A stretch of DNA of 44,760 nucleotides from Poteriospumella lacustris (GCA_008000375.1 SMOI01000262.1:1-44760), one strand, 5' to 3'. Numbered from the stretch's first letter, positions 22,740-33,238 are shown. Numbers and translations are program-made. Notes: a model not told the origin generated them from the sequence alone.

Positions 22740-23193
22740 GCCGCTCTATCTTTTGCGTGATCAATCTTGAGACAGCGATTCGGCGATACATTCATAAGTT
22801 TTGTGCTCATTGTGATTGTCGTCTTCTCTCTTTCAGTCTGGAGTCGTCAGTCATCGTCATCGTCGTCGTGAGCAAACCATTCGAACGCGAACAAAATACT
22901 TGGAAAAAAATACATTATTAGGGAATAGAAAGAGATAAGTTGGTACAAGAATCATTCTGCGTTTCATATTTTTGATCAAGTCGTCGTGACCTCGTCAACA
23001 ACAAAAAAATCGACCGATGATGATGCCAGATACAGTACCTCATCCGATACTTACCACACGATCTTAGGACATCAAATATCCCCTCCACCAATCCACAAGA
23101 TTTGGAGATTTATCGTAGTACCATAATTCAAAGGGGTCACTGTAATTTCCTATTTTTGCTGTTGCTAACCACGTCATCCCTGTATTTTCAAGC
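22740..23193. promoter_or_regulatory. Divergent intergenic spacer (peptidase / small membrane protein), 454 nt
   Basis: Both neighbouring genes read away from this AT-rich spacer, so it should hold two promoters and 5' UTRs. A GTCATCGTCATCGTCGTCGT run lies near 22850-22870. I found no open frame with protein-like features and no convincing core element. Confidence 0.5.
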
Positions 23194-23388
23194 ATGGCCA
23201 CCTCCATTGATAAGATTGAACCTCAAGGTCTCATGGCATTGATGCCAGAAGTGCTGCAAAAGCTACCATTTCACATTCAACTTTTCATCCTTGGGTTCGT
23301 TGCCGTTCACATTGGCGGAATTTTCTTCCTCCTTGCTTCACATTTTCTCAGCCAGAAGAAAGCTGCGGCCAAAGCTAAGTTCACTTGA
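23194..23388 (+). CDS. Small single-pass membrane protein, 64 residues
   Basis: Unrecognised small protein that looks real. It has an ATG start and a hydrophilic N-terminus (MATSIDKIEPQ) with a short amphipathic stretch. One strong membrane segment follows at about residues 26-52 (FHIQLFILGFVAVHIGGIFF then LLASHFL), and the C-terminus is very basic (SQKKAAAKAKFT). By the positive-inside rule the basic tail is probably cytosolic. It sits alone between a divergent and a convergent neighbour, and an AATAAA (23472-23477) lies 84 nt after the stop. Small ER or mitochondrial membrane subunits have this layout, but I cannot assign it to a family. Confidence 0.75.
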   Translation: MATSIDKIEPQGLMALMPEVLQKLPFHIQLFILGFVAVHIGGIFFLLASHFLSQKKAAAKAKFT

Positions 23389-23471
23389 AGTCATCATCAG
23401 CTATAAATGTTTCAATTCTTGTCGCACCAATGCGTTTGATTGTATGTAATGTAAATTATCAATAACTTACA

Positions 23472-23477
23472 AATAAA
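23472..23477 (+). terminator. Candidate poly(A) signal of the small membrane-protein gene
   Basis: A perfect AATAAA lies 84 nt downstream of the stop at 23388, before the 3' end of the convergent channel gene. The motif alone is weak evidence, but position and spacing fit. Confidence 0.45.
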
Positions 23478-23559
23478 CATCACAAACCCGACGCTCTCAA
23501 ATGTCGAAAATAATCGCATTCACATAGAATTTCGCAAAGAATTGGAGGAACACACTTCC

Positions 23560-24510
23560 TTAATCGAACTTGTCATAGTAGTGAGGAACGACCACTCTGG
23601 TGAAGTAGCCAAAGAAAATGGAGATCTTCGTCCAGATCAAGAAAGGATCGAAATCCACTTGTCTTTGCAACAGGTACACTGCGACGTACACAATAGAAAG
23701 CAAGCTGTGGCCTTCAACTCTGTTGGCATGGAAAGAAGCAGGGGCAGAGGAAAGGTCAGCACCGTGTTGAAGGAAGTAGTAGTAGAAGATGGATAGCCAA
23801 AACGCTCTGTTAGCACCAGCCACAACATCAAAGCGATTGATGGTGAACAAGTTGGAAGTCGAGGTAAGGGTCAAGCTCTTTCCAGCCTCTTCATGGAAAA
23901 ATCCCAAAGCATCAGCCAAGATTCCACCTCCAGAGGCACTGATGGTGCCAGTGAAAATTACGATAACATAAGACTTCCAGATGTTGGCGGAGTTGAGGTG
24001 AAAGTCATTGAAAATGGCCTTATCAATACCCCACGAGCCGATAGCATGAGCGGCACTGATGTAAGTCAAGACGCCGGCGACAAACATGGTGACATGGCCC
24101 AGGAATGTCGTCTTGAGGAACTTGTAAGCGAAGTCAAGAGGGAAGTTGAATACGACCCACCACGCCGCAACCAAAGAAGGAAAAGCAGAGCGGCTCATCA
24201 TCCAAGATGGAACTTGACCGAGGAAGAGGCCAGCGATGGTGGTACCACCGAACTGCATCAAAGTAACAGAGAAAAGGACCTCAAGCCAGCTCTTGGCGGT
24301 CTTGAATTCACTGCGGTATCTCAAGCAGCAAAGCAAAGATCCTGCGAAATCAAGGACGCTGAAGTCAATGCCCAAGACAGTCACATTCAATCCCTCAAGC
24401 CACTCATTGTAATAGTCGACATTGTGTCGGACATTGTTGTTGTAGTAGTAGAAGTACAACGCTCCCAAAAAGAGGAATGTATACCCCAACACGATACCTC
24501 CTCTCGCCAT
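23560..24510 (-). CDS. TRIC-like intracellular cation channel
   Basis: Single-exon, 316-residue multi-pass membrane protein resembling trimeric intracellular cation (TRIC/TMEM38) channels, which let K+ cross the ER membrane to balance Ca2+ release. The core aligns in order: FGGTTIAGLFLG (87-98), WWVVFNFPLDFAYKF (117-131, like the family's VFYxPLDLxYK), a helix with SAAHAIGSW, then WKSYVIVIFTGTISASGGG (178-196, like the family's RGAGGS helix) and a late FLQHG. At least six hydrophobic segments are visible, and the N-terminus begins with one (GIVLGYTFLFLGALYF). The KEVxR segment of animal channels is not evident. About 100 residues in the first third and at the C-terminus have no clear counterpart. 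The gene converges with the small membrane-protein gene 171 nt away and diverges from the Myb gene. Confidence 0.78.
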   Translation of the reverse strand: MARGGIVLGYTFLFLGALYFYYYNNNVRHNVDYYNEWLEGLNVTVLGIDFSVLDFAGSLLCCLRYRSEFKTAKSWLEVLFSVTLMQFGGTTIAGLFLGQVPSWMMSRSAFPSLVAAWWVVFNFPLDFAYKFLKTTFLGHVTMFVAGVLTYISAAHAIGSWGIDKAIFNDFHLNSANIWKSYVIVIFTGTISASGGGILADALGFFHEEAGKSLTLTSTSNLFTINRFDVVAGANRAFWLSIFYYYFLQHGADLSSAPASFHANRVEGHSLLSIVYVAVYLLQRQVDFDPFLIWTKISIFFGYFTRVVVPHYYDKFD

Positions 24511-25110
24511 TCTTTATCGTTATCGAAGCTCAAGAAGATGAAGTTCAATAATCTAATGATTGCAGCCAAGGTTGCGACTCAATAAAGCACAGTTGAAGCA
24601 CTTCAATCCGTGGAGAGATCGAAGCAAAGCGAAATCAAACAACGTTTCCAACTGTCATTTCGTCCCCAAAAACTCGACAAAGCTCAATCTCCAAAAGTAC
24701 GACATATAACTCGCAATTTCCGAAACTGTCGCACGGTCCTTCGCGGATGCTCCCAACTCTCAACTGTTCCCGTCGCGTTCACGAATTCAAAACGGAACTT
24801 CCTGACTGTTGCAAAACGAACCGACGATTTTTTGTCGAGTTGTCACTGGAGACATTGCGACATTTCGCTTTGTCCTATCGCCGAACGCGCTTCGACACTC
24901 TTGATGATCATGATGCAGAGACATCTGTGAGAGACAAAGACAACGACAACTGACCAACGACGGTTTGACCAAAGGTGTCCACCGCTGCTACTTTCTTGTT
25001 CCATCGGTTGCCCATTTGCATCTTTTTCTCGTGCAAAAAGAATTTTCTTGTTTTGAGTTGAAATAATTGAGCGATTTTCGTCGGTTCCCAATAAATTATT
25101 TTCTTCCACA
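24511..25110. promoter_or_regulatory. Divergent intergenic spacer (channel / Myb), 600 nt
   Basis: This spacer holds the 5' flanks of the channel (minus) and Myb (plus) genes. The last 100 bases before the Myb ATG are AT-rich (ATTTTCGTCGG, CAATAAATTATTTTC). A 106-codon plus-strand frame at 24610-24930 is basic and featureless, and I do not take it as a gene. Confidence 0.5.
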
Positions 25111-27007
25111 ATGAGTAAAGAAAGCGAAGAGGGAGACAACAATCGCCGGGTGCGGAAATGGACACCTGAAGAGGTAAGATCGCAGATACTCCAAATCATT
25201 CTCGTAATAGTCAGCATTCATCCATGATCCACTTGGCTCAGGACAAAAAAATGATTGCATTGGTTGCTGAACATGGCACGCGTCACTGGACCCTGATTGG
25301 CTCTATGTTGGTTGATCGCACCGGCAAACAGGTCTGAAAAATCCTCTCGCCATATTTCATCTCCCAACATCGTCTGATGCCATTTTTATGCAATTTCAGT
25401 GCCGTGAACGGTGGCACAATCAGCTTGATCCTTCGATTAACAAGGACCCGTGGACAGAGGAGGAAGAGATTACTCTCATGGTTGCTCACCACGACCTAGG
25501 AAACAAATGGGCGGAGATTGCCAAGCAACTACCTGGCCGAACTGATAATGCGGTGAAAAACCATTGGAATAGCGCCAAGCGAAGAATCCTTCGAGACTAT
25601 GCTCAACGCGTTGGCATTGAAGTTCCAGACGGCACCACTTCAACAAGTGGAAAGAAAAGAAAAGCTTCGTCTTCAAGCAAAGGCAAAAGCACCAATGCGA
25701 ATACTGAGATGAATACTGTGACTGAGAGGGAGGATTCCTTCAGTGACGATGAAGACTTGGACGAAGGCATCAAACCGGACCTCGCTTCCCCTCCTTCAAC
25801 CTCGTCCAGCAGAGATTCCGTTGATCGTGTGTCAACCCCTCATTTTCCTCTGACAAGCCAGAATGTTGCTTCAGCATCCAAACCCGGGGTTAGCCCCAAT
25901 GCCGTTATGGATCGAGGAACCCTTGTCGATGTTGACATTTCAGCGGAACTGAGAGAGGACGCTTCAGCACTTCTGAATTTGGCTCAACCGTCTCCGTCTG
26001 TGTCGTCCAACGCGGACAGAGATGCGATGTATCAAACTCGTACCCCTGCAGACGATTACGAATGCGTTGTCGCATCGGCCTTAATGTCACTCGCGTCTCC
26101 GACGAACCCCTCCGCTGTTAGTGCACAATTTTCTCGGTCGCGCCCCCCTTCGGCGGCACCTCAAGTTTCTCGTTCTGCCATTATGACACCAAGCTTTGTT
26201 TCCTTTCGTCCGCTGTCGATGCAGTCTCCAACCCTAATGACCAGTGATTTGTATGCTACTACGGCTGCTGATGAAGGTACTATGGCCGCAGTGAAGCAGA
26301 AGAAGAAAAAGGCAAGAACCAGTCGCAAGTCGACGTCATCCGACGATACATTTGTCGACGACATGGTTGCCGGCCGATCGAGAGGTGCACTGGTGGATAG
26401 TTTGGCGGAGGCGGCAATGCGTGCTAAAGAAATGGAGCAAATGTCCCTTCGCTCCTTGCCACATGCGACGTGCATTACGCCCGACGTGCTGTCTACCCAG
26501 CCACCTCGTCTATCCGCGTTTTCGCTCACTTCCCATACTTATCCGGAGATATTCCAGTCAGCGTCGATGACAGATAGTTCTACTCGTATGAGCGGAACAT
26601 GGTCGGCCATTACGAGCAGCAGTGGCTTGAACAGTGCCCCAACATCTTCCGCCAAATCGATTTTCCCTCCGTTCACAGTGTCCGACTCCATCAATACATC
26701 ATCTCCTTCCAAGTTCTCTTCATTTTTGCCACCACGAGTCTTGGATAGTTCATTTGAAGCGGCAGCTTCTAAGATGCCTCCGGAGGTGAATCGTCCCAGT
26801 CGATTTCATTGGCAAGCGGACCCTTCACAGTCATTCTCCACGTCGTCTCTGTTGTTGCAAGGACGACTCCACTCATCGTCCTTGTCCTCAACAGAAACAT
26901 CCTCAGAAAACAATGCAGCGTCAATGTCCCTGGAAGACGATGAACATCCATTGCCTGCGTCCATTGCTACCAAAGATGCGTTGACAACGGCGATGGATGA
27001 TCAGTAA
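25111..27007 (+). CDS. R2R3-type Myb DNA-binding protein
   Basis: Predicted 586-residue nuclear transcription factor. Exons are 25111-25173, 25242-25331 and 25400-27007, with two introns of exactly 68 nt. Splicing gives two Myb repeats in the first 105 residues. The first is [15 protein letters not shown]...HWTLIGSML...[13 protein letters not shown]. The second is [20 protein letters not shown]...[23 protein letters not shown]. The regularly spaced tryptophans are present, and [13 protein letters not shown] is the recognition helix typical of c-Myb-like proteins that bind AACNG sites. Both introns lie inside repeat 1. After it come a basic KKRK patch (nuclear-localisation-like), an acidic stretch and about 450 Ser/Thr/Pro-rich residues likely to be disordered, with a second basic cluster ([12 protein letters not shown]). 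Target genes cannot be told from sequence. Confidence 0.93.
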
Positions 27008-27201
27008 TTTGTACCAGAAACGACCAGCGTCTCAGGATCGCACCGTTGTCACAGCAGGAAAAAGACAAACCAACGTCGCGTGGGCGTTTTTTCTTGTGGG
27101 TGGGCGGTTGGACTGGCTCTTTCTCATTGAAATAGTTTGCTTGTTTGCTCTGCTTTGCTTTTTTCCTGTTTTGTTGTCCCTCGCTGTAGTGTAGTACTGG
27201 T

Positions 27202-27246
27202 CTGTGCGTGCACTGTGCGTGTATTGTGCGTGTACTGTGCGTGTCT
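27202..27246 (+). repeat. Imperfect 12-bp repeat (TGTGCGTGTACT-like)
   Basis: Three to four imperfect copies of a 12-base unit containing TGTGCGTGT lie in the 3' flank of the Myb gene. The repeat is low-complexity and probably functionless. Confidence 0.75.
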
Positions 27247-27765
27247 TGCCACTCGGCATGCCCGCGCATCTTCTGTCAAAGCATGCACTCACACTGATTC
27301 GTTCGTTCGCTCGTCCTGTTCTCTGTTTTTGCCTATTCCCTCTCTGTCTCTCTTTCTCTCGGTCAACTGCCCCCACCACCCTCTTTACGTTGCTTGTATA
27401 CAGATGCTCACATTGCATATTGTCGCTACATCTGCTTCCTGTTGATCCCTGTCCTCTCTACCCTCCCTAACCCCTCCTCCTCTCTTTCCCTTTTTTTGTT
27501 TATTTTCTTTTGTGTATTCATTCCATGTGGGTTTGCTTGTCTGTGGTGAGAACGCCATTGTTTCTGCTGTTATCGTGACCCCTTCTACTCAACCCTGTTC
27601 GATGGCAATGTGACATGCAAATCACGATGCAAACTATATGCACGTCGTGAAGCGACCTTTCGCGCATCTAAGTTGAAATCGTCTGTGGAAGACCATTTCA
27701 TTCTCGTGCCAGCGCTCAGCAGGCCTGCATATTTTCACGTGTGTTTGTTCATCGCCCGACGGTGT

Positions 27766-27802
27766 CTCCTTCACGACTCTCTTTGCTCCTTCACGACTCT
27801 CT
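27766..27802 (+). repeat. Two-copy 17-bp direct repeat
   Basis: CTCCTTCACGACTCTCT occurs at 27766-27782 and again at 27786-27802, a period of 20 bases, in non-coding DNA between the convergent Myb and helicase genes. Confidence 0.9.
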
Positions 27803-28132
27803 GTGAAACCCACGACACCTGTTTGCGTGCATTGTCAGTCATCACTGCTACAGTTTTTGTTTATCCTCCTTTCACGCGAAAGAGTCCCAGCGGATCGACG
27901 AGGGTAAGTCTAACCCAAAACGACACCCCGTGGAATCGATCACAAGCACCAAGAAATAGCCTTTTACAACGCCCCGGGAAACGAATAAGAACAGACTGTG
28001 TACCTAACGATGGAATAGCCCTTTAAGTTTCTATAATTATTGTGCCCCCTACCTACACCGAGTTATATAATATAATCGTGCGATAGGTGCTGTGCTGTAC
28101 ATGCAGCTGGGCACGTGCCCCGCGGTGCCGAA

Positions 28133-30328
28133 TTAATTCACAAACATCGCACGGTCGCGTTTTTGACCGACCAATCGACCTTTCTCGTCACGTGTTCCCG
28201 GTGCTGCCTGAGCAGCAGGATGATGCGCCAATTGATGGGGTACTGCCGAATCCGTCGATTCCAAATATTGCTTCAAGTCGTACATCACCTCGGTATCCGC
28301 ATCGGTCAGCAACGTCACCGCGGTACCGAACTTGCCCGCACGTCCGGTACGACCAATACGATGACAATAGTTGGCAATTTTCTTGGGACAATCGAAGTTG
28401 ATCACATGCGAGACATCGGGAATATCCAAACCACGTCCCGCAACATCCGTCGCTACCAAAATGTTGATATGGGAGGACCGGAAGGATTCCAAGGTTTCTT
28501 CACGTACTTCTTGCGACTTGCCACCGTGTAAGACACCCACGTGATATCGATGGTCCTCCAATTGTCGGGAGACAACATCCGCTGCCTTTTGGGTGTTCAC
28601 GAATACGATGATCTTGACTTCCCCTGATGCGGACGAGGAAGACGAAGAAGATGCGGACAAGGCGGAGGCAGATGCCGAACTCGACGAGGAGGACGCATGC
28701 ATCGACATCGAACGGAGACTTTTATTGACTTCTTCCATCAACGCGTTCCTCTTGGCGTTTTCTGACGTCAAATACATGACACGTTGTTCGATACGACGAT
28801 TCTTGCCCGAATCGACATCACCGATACGTACGAGGACCGGATGACGCAGGTATTGCTTGGCGATCACTTCGATTTCCGGGGACATCGTCGCCGTAAACAT
28901 TGCTGTCGTACGATACATGGTGGTTGCTGCTGCTGCTGCTGCTGACTCCGTCATTTGATTTGGATCATCTTCTTCGGGGCGTAACAACCCACCCATTTGA
29001 TTCAAGACTTCTTCCACTTGTTCATCGAAGCCCATGTCAATCATGCGATCGGCCTCATCCAACACCACGTAATTGCACTGATTCAACACCAAGTAATGGC
29101 GACTGATACAATCCAACATACGACCTGGTGTACCAATGACAATTTCAACACCTTTACGGATCTCAAAGCCTTGTTCTTCAATGTCTTTACCACCCACAAC
29201 GGATATGACACGTAAACTGGTGTAGCTGGCCAATTTGCGACACTCTTTTTCGATTTGTTCCGCCAATTCACGTGTAGGCGCCATGACGATAGCCAACGGT
29301 CCCTGATCAGCCACGCGATCAATAAAATGTTGTGGCAACTGCAATATATAGGCCAGCAAGGGCACCAAGAACGCACAAGTTTTACCGGAACCTGTCTCGG
29401 CAATGCCAATGATGTCACGTTTGGCGAGTCCAATGGGGATGGCTTGTCGCTGGATCGGCGATGGTTTCTCGTACCCTGCCGCCTGAATGGCTTGCATCAA
29501 TTGGGTAGGTAAGACTGCTTCTGGCCAGAAGCGCAAGGGTAACGTATTTCGTCCACCGCCTTGCACCCGAATATCGAAATCTTCTCGGAAAATGCGCCAA
29601 TCACGTTCGGTCATATCCGACAACGGCTTTTCGGACCAATGTCGACCGGACTTCTCATCGCCCGATTTATCCTTACGCTGATTTTCTGCCGCTTGATTGC
29701 GTCGGAATTGTTCAATGGCGTGAGAGCGTGCTTGTTCGCGAACGAGACGCTCTTCTTCTGTCATGCTCGCGTCGCCGTCTTCCATTCTTTTCGCTTCTTG
29801 CATACGCTTCTCACTCAAGGCCACCAGGAAATTGGACTCTTTTCGCTGCTCTCGCTGGTCAACACCGGCAAAATATCCACGGCCAAATAGAGGTGCAATC
29901 TTTTGGCGTTTGCTGTACAAGGGATTCAAATCGTCTTTGCCTGTGTCGTCGTCGCCTTTCCATTCAAACTGAAAGATGCGTCCAGATTTTTCGCTTGGCT
30001 TCGATTGGACATTCTTTGATTGCACAGACCCAAGATAATGCTGCTTAATTGCTTCCAGTTCATGCTTTTGTTCAGCAGCGCCAATGTTCTCTTCTCGTTG
30101 CCGTCGCTGTCGTTCTTGCTCCTCACGTTCCTGTCGTAGCTTCTCTTCTCGCTTCTTATCCTCTATTGTTTGGCCGGTGATAAATCTACGATGTGCTTCA
30201 AGGGCTTCCTGCTTTCGTTTATCTTCTTCTTCACGCTTCTGCTGCAATCGCTGCAAGGCCAATTCCTCACGTTGTTTCTTCGTTAGAAAGACAGCTTTGC
30301 CGCCATTATCATCTGACACCCCTTTCAT
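28133..30328 (-). CDS. DDX23: DEAD-box pre-mRNA splicing helicase Prp28/DDX23
   Basis: Single-exon, 731-residue ATP-dependent RNA helicase. Prp28/DDX23 displaces U1 from the 5' splice site so that U6 can pair there. The Q motif (YEKPSPIQRQAIPIGL), motif I AETGSGKT (310-317), PTRELA, TPGR, DEAD (424-427, in VLDEADRMIDMGF), TAT (479-481) and HRIGRTGR are all present. IPIGLAKRDIIGIAETGSGK and EADRMIDMGF are the Prp28-subfamily versions. The N-terminal 120 residues form a charged Glu/Arg/Lys helix, where the human protein has an RS domain. FEWKGDDDTGKDDLNPLY and the LFGRGYFAGVD block upstream of the core also fit Prp28. About 30 Ser/Ala residues are inserted near 538-569, just before the second RecA domain (VKIIVFVNTQ). 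Its presence fits the many short introns in this window. Confidence 0.95.
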   Translation of the reverse strand: MKGVSDDNGGKAVFLTKKQREELALQRLQQKREEEDKRKQEALEAHRRFITGQTIEDKKREEKLRQEREEQERQRRQREENIGAAEQKHELEAIKQHYLGSVQSKNVQSKPSEKSGRIFQFEWKGDDDTGKDDLNPLYSKRQKIAPLFGRGYFAGVDQREQRKESNFLVALSEKRMQEAKRMEDGDASMTEEERLVREQARSHAIEQFRRNQAAENQRKDKSGDEKSGRHWSEKPLSDMTERDWRIFREDFDIRVQGGGRNTLPLRFWPEAVLPTQLMQAIQAAGYEKPSPIQRQAIPIGLAKRDIIGIAETGSGKTCAFLVPLLAYILQLPQHFIDRVADQGPLAIVMAPTRELAEQIEKECRKLASYTSLRVISVVGGKDIEEQGFEIRKGVEIVIGTPGRMLDCISRHYLVLNQCNYVVLDEADRMIDMGFDEQVEEVLNQMGGLLRPEEDDPNQMTESAAAAAATTMYRTTAMFTATMSPEIEVIAKQYLRHPVLVRIGDVDSGKNRRIEQRVMYLTSENAKRNALMEEVNKSLRSMSMHASSSSSSASASALSASSSSSSSASGEVKIIVFVNTQKAADVVSRQLEDHRYHVGVLHGGKSQEVREETLESFRSSHINILVATDVAGRGLDIPDVSHVINFDCPKKIANYCHRIGRTGRAGKFGTAVTLLTDADTEVMYDLKQYLESTDSAVPHQLAHHPAAQAAPGTRDEKGRLVGQKRDRAMFVN

Positions 30329-30684
30329 ATCTTATCGAAACTTCCAACCCAATCAATGCTTTCTAGACAAGTGATCAATGATTGTGATTGCTTGATGACC
30401 TGTTTCTGTTCAATTCCTTTTGCTCTCTCTCGTCTCGAACAACAATCGAATCGAAGGCAAAGTTGATCTTACTTTGGCCTCACTTTCGTAGTATCTGCAT
30501 GCTACTTTAGATGATAATGTGTCCAACCGTCGATCAGGCCAAAAAGAATGTGAATAATATGGGATACTGTCAACAAACGAAAGCATAGAATTGATGAATA
30601 CATCCTGGTGTGGGGAAGTGAAGTGATCAGGTCAACAAGCAGTTGAGTAAGTGAGTGTGCGAGGCTGACGATAACAGCAGTGGA
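30329..30684. promoter_or_regulatory. Divergent intergenic spacer (Prp28 / glycosyltransferase), 356 nt
   Basis: This is the shortest of the divergent spacers and should supply promoters for both genes. It is AT-rich, with tracts such as CTCTCTCTCGTCTCG near 30423. No coding frame or clear core element is visible. Confidence 0.5.
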
Positions 30685-32733
30685 ATGAGTTTCGTTGGTT
30701 GGCTTCTGGTCATCACAGCGTGCTGCGTCATAGTGAGTGGCCAAAAGATCCAAGAAGTGTCTGACTGGTCGCTGTGTAATAATGGACGAGATGAATTGAA
30801 TCCATTTCGCGGGTATGAATGCGTCAACGAAAAGGACAGCTCCAAAATTGAGAAATGTGACCCCAGGGTCGTACCCAACAAAGAGTGTCGAGAAATCATT
30901 GTTGAAACAACCGACAAAGATCCTATCAGCAAAGTGAATGAAGCCTTTGATAAGTTCGATAATGATAAGACCCTGCGGCGGTTGCGATTGTCGTATCCAA
31001 AGTCCCAATTCAACGAAGTGGCTCATGCTATTGACCTGCAGTTGACTCCCAGACCGTACTTGTTCGTGCGGAACGAGTCGTTCCCATGGCAAAAATCAGA
31101 CACATTAGCTATCGTTGTCGATAAATTCCACCACAATTTCGAAAAGCGCCTCCGTCTATTCAGCGCAGTACACTATCCTGATGATAAAACATGCTCCCAA
31201 ACAGCGCTGATGATCTCGCGAACAAACTGTGTTCATCCGGGGTACGCCAGTGCCATCAGCATGTATTACTCAGAAACACATGATCATCCATACGCAGTTA
31301 TGGCTATTTACGTGTCGGAATCGAATACTCTCTTTGATGGTGGGGCTTTCATAGGGGCGGGCGACAACTGTCCACATCTGAATCGGTGGCTGTGCACCTT
31401 TCTTGCATCCACCTCGTGTTCTTTCCCTTCAAACATCACCGACTGCCGGGATACATTCAAATATGAGCGTTGCGTGAAAAAGATACCAGAAACCGAACGA
31501 TTCTCGCTCATATATTACAAGGGATCGTACCTGAAGCGTGACCAACCGCTGTATCATGAGATGGTGTCGCAGATGAAGCATCCTCAGTCGGAAACCCAAC
31601 GAAAACTTGCGAAAGATTGGGATTCATCTCCCAAGGACGAACGATTTCGTCATGTGTATCCCAAAATTGTGGCAGCGGAGTCGCTCGTGAACGCCACCGA
31701 AGCGATTGCCGCCAGTGGCAATCACAGTCACCATCATCACGCAAAGTACCGTAGCCATCGCTATTTTCAACGAAATCCACAAGCAGATCAACGATTCCGG
31801 GTCTATCGGCCTATGGATCGGGATCCGATTGAAGCCTTGTTTCAGTCGTTGTATTTCTTGAGACCTAACGCTCGTTTCCGGTTGTTGGTGGCGAAGGAGT
31901 TACGTCATTTCGCACTGGACAATGACATAGACGGTTTGTATGGCTACCATCGTCGCGAAAGGAAGCAGCAAATCGAAGAACTGAAACAGTTGGATGGTGA
32001 GAGTCTCTATGATGCGAAGGAGGTCAGCGCGTACGGTATTCAGAGTGAGACAGCGACACGACAACTCGACGAACTGGATGCCCCGTCACCGAGTCGACGA
32101 CGGTTATATCGCAGTAGTCAAGGAAAGGGGCATCGAAATCTTCAAGAACTTACTGGGGAACCGTATCGCTGTGTAGCCGTGCACATGCGACGCGGTGATC
32201 GTATCATGAAGGATTTAAATGATACCGCCATGTGGAACTACTGTCGAGAGAACATGAAGAACCCCGCCGCATTGGACAAGGGATGCGGCAGCATCCCGTT
32301 CCAAATGATTCACTTGGCGAACATCACCAAAGCGGCCAGTACCTTGGTCGATGTGAACGAAGTGAATAACCTTATCGTCGTCACCGATGACGATGAATGG
32401 ATTCTCAACGAAATGGAACAGCTGAAGCATGAGGATTCGCCATGGCGGGTCAACGTGCTGTTGTCGCCATGGAATCAAGATCGCAACTTCACGTTGGCCA
32501 AAGAGCGTTGGTCAAGTTATGGTCGTATGGGACTGCAAGCAGGTGTGCATTTTCTATCGTCGATGGAGGTCGTTCGTAACTGCGAAGGCTTTGTGGGCCA
32601 CTTCGGATCTGCTGCTACGCACATCTTCTACGTGAATATGTGCCATCAGCACGGCGTCGACCGCCAACGAATGGCTGTCTGTCCACCGTTCTTCGATTTA
32701 CGAAATACCATCCTTCTGAATCACGGGGGATGA
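30685..32733 (+). CDS. Secreted fucosyltransferase-like enzyme (GT23/O-FucT superfamily)
   Basis: Single-exon, 682-residue protein entering the secretory pathway. I chose the ATG at 30685 because it begins a clean signal peptide or anchor (MSFVGWLLVITACCVIVSG); the same frame extends upstream without an ATG. The middle region is Cys-containing, with N-glycosylation sequons (NES, NIT, NHS). The catalytic half has VAVHMRRGDR (His500-Asp505), which matches the HxRRxD nucleotide-sugar motif of alpha-1,6- and protein O-fucosyltransferases and NodZ. Later come IVVTDDDEWI and NCEGFVGHFGSAATHIFYVN (633-652), similar to the second conserved region where the acceptor-independent GDP-fucose pocket lies. 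Residues about 340-480 are charged and look disordered, unlike typical GT23 enzymes. A Golgi or secreted glycosyltransferase is likely. Donor and acceptor are inferred from the motif only. Confidence 0.72.
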   Translation: MSFVGWLLVITACCVIVSGQKIQEVSDWSLCNNGRDELNPFRGYECVNEKDSSKIEKCDPRVVPNKECREIIVETTDKDPISKVNEAFDKFDNDKTLRRLRLSYPKSQFNEVAHAIDLQLTPRPYLFVRNESFPWQKSDTLAIVVDKFHHNFEKRLRLFSAVHYPDDKTCSQTALMISRTNCVHPGYASAISMYYSETHDHPYAVMAIYVSESNTLFDGGAFIGAGDNCPHLNRWLCTFLASTSCSFPSNITDCRDTFKYERCVKKIPETERFSLIYYKGSYLKRDQPLYHEMVSQMKHPQSETQRKLAKDWDSSPKDERFRHVYPKIVAAESLVNATEAIAASGNHSHHHHAKYRSHRYFQRNPQADQRFRVYRPMDRDPIEALFQSLYFLRPNARFRLLVAKELRHFALDNDIDGLYGYHRRERKQQIEELKQLDGESLYDAKEVSAYGIQSETATRQLDELDAPSPSRRRLYRSSQGKGHRNLQELTGEPYRCVAVHMRRGDRIMKDLNDTAMWNYCRENMKNPAALDKGCGSIPFQMIHLANITKAASTLVDVNEVNNLIVVTDDDEWILNEMEQLKHEDSPWRVNVLLSPWNQDRNFTLAKERWSSYGRMGLQAGVHFLSSMEVVRNCEGFVGHFGSAATHIFYVNMCHQHGVDRQRMAVCPPFFDLRNTILLNHGG

Positions 32734-33238
32734 TCTCTCAAGAGGCTCTGTTGCTTAACGAGTTTAGCCTCTGTATCGTTTCATTTGGCAGCGTCTGATC
32801 GCCATTCAGTTGTCTGTTGTTGTTAATCCGACATTTGTACATAATTAATCTCATCTGCATATTTCAGACAGGTGTCTGGATGGCGGATGGTGGTGCAATG
32901 GGTCCACCCATCAGATTACGTAGCTCTGTCCTGTGGCTAACATCAACCCAGAATGACCTGGTCAGTCGGTGTGGATCTGGGTGCAACTGTTGCCCGTTTC
33001 TTTTTTCAGCGCTCGGCAGTCGACCGTTTCCCGATGAGGCTGTCCTCTGTTGGTCTTGATTGATTGTGATGTGGAAGGAAGTCATTTCATTGATAAAAAC
33101 AATAACAGCAATACAATATCACGAGTCTCCCAACTCATCGCTCTCACCTCTGTATTGATTGGAAAGGATTTCCACAGTTGTGGCTCCATATCGATCATTT
33201 TTCAGATAAAAACAACAAAGTGATCGTGCACGGTTGAG
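32734..33238. other. Intergenic spacer between tandem genes, 505 nt
   Basis: This is the 3' flank of the glycosyltransferase and the 5' flank of the armadillo gene. It is T-rich just after the stop and AT-rich before 33238. Reading frames of up to 80 codons are present, but none has protein-like features. No RNA gene is visible. Confidence 0.5.

Larger units (their letters stand above)
27008..28132. other. Convergent 3' intergenic region (Myb / Prp28), 1.1 kb
   Basis: The Myb-side part, about 27100-27600, is pyrimidine-rich on the plus strand (48 of 60 bases at 27421-27480), matching the flanks after the transporter, kinase and phosphatase genes. It contains a GT-rich repeat at 27202-27246 and a two-copy 17-mer at 27766-27802. 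The rest, to 28132, is ordinary AT-rich sequence. I see no gene or structured RNA. Confidence 0.6.
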
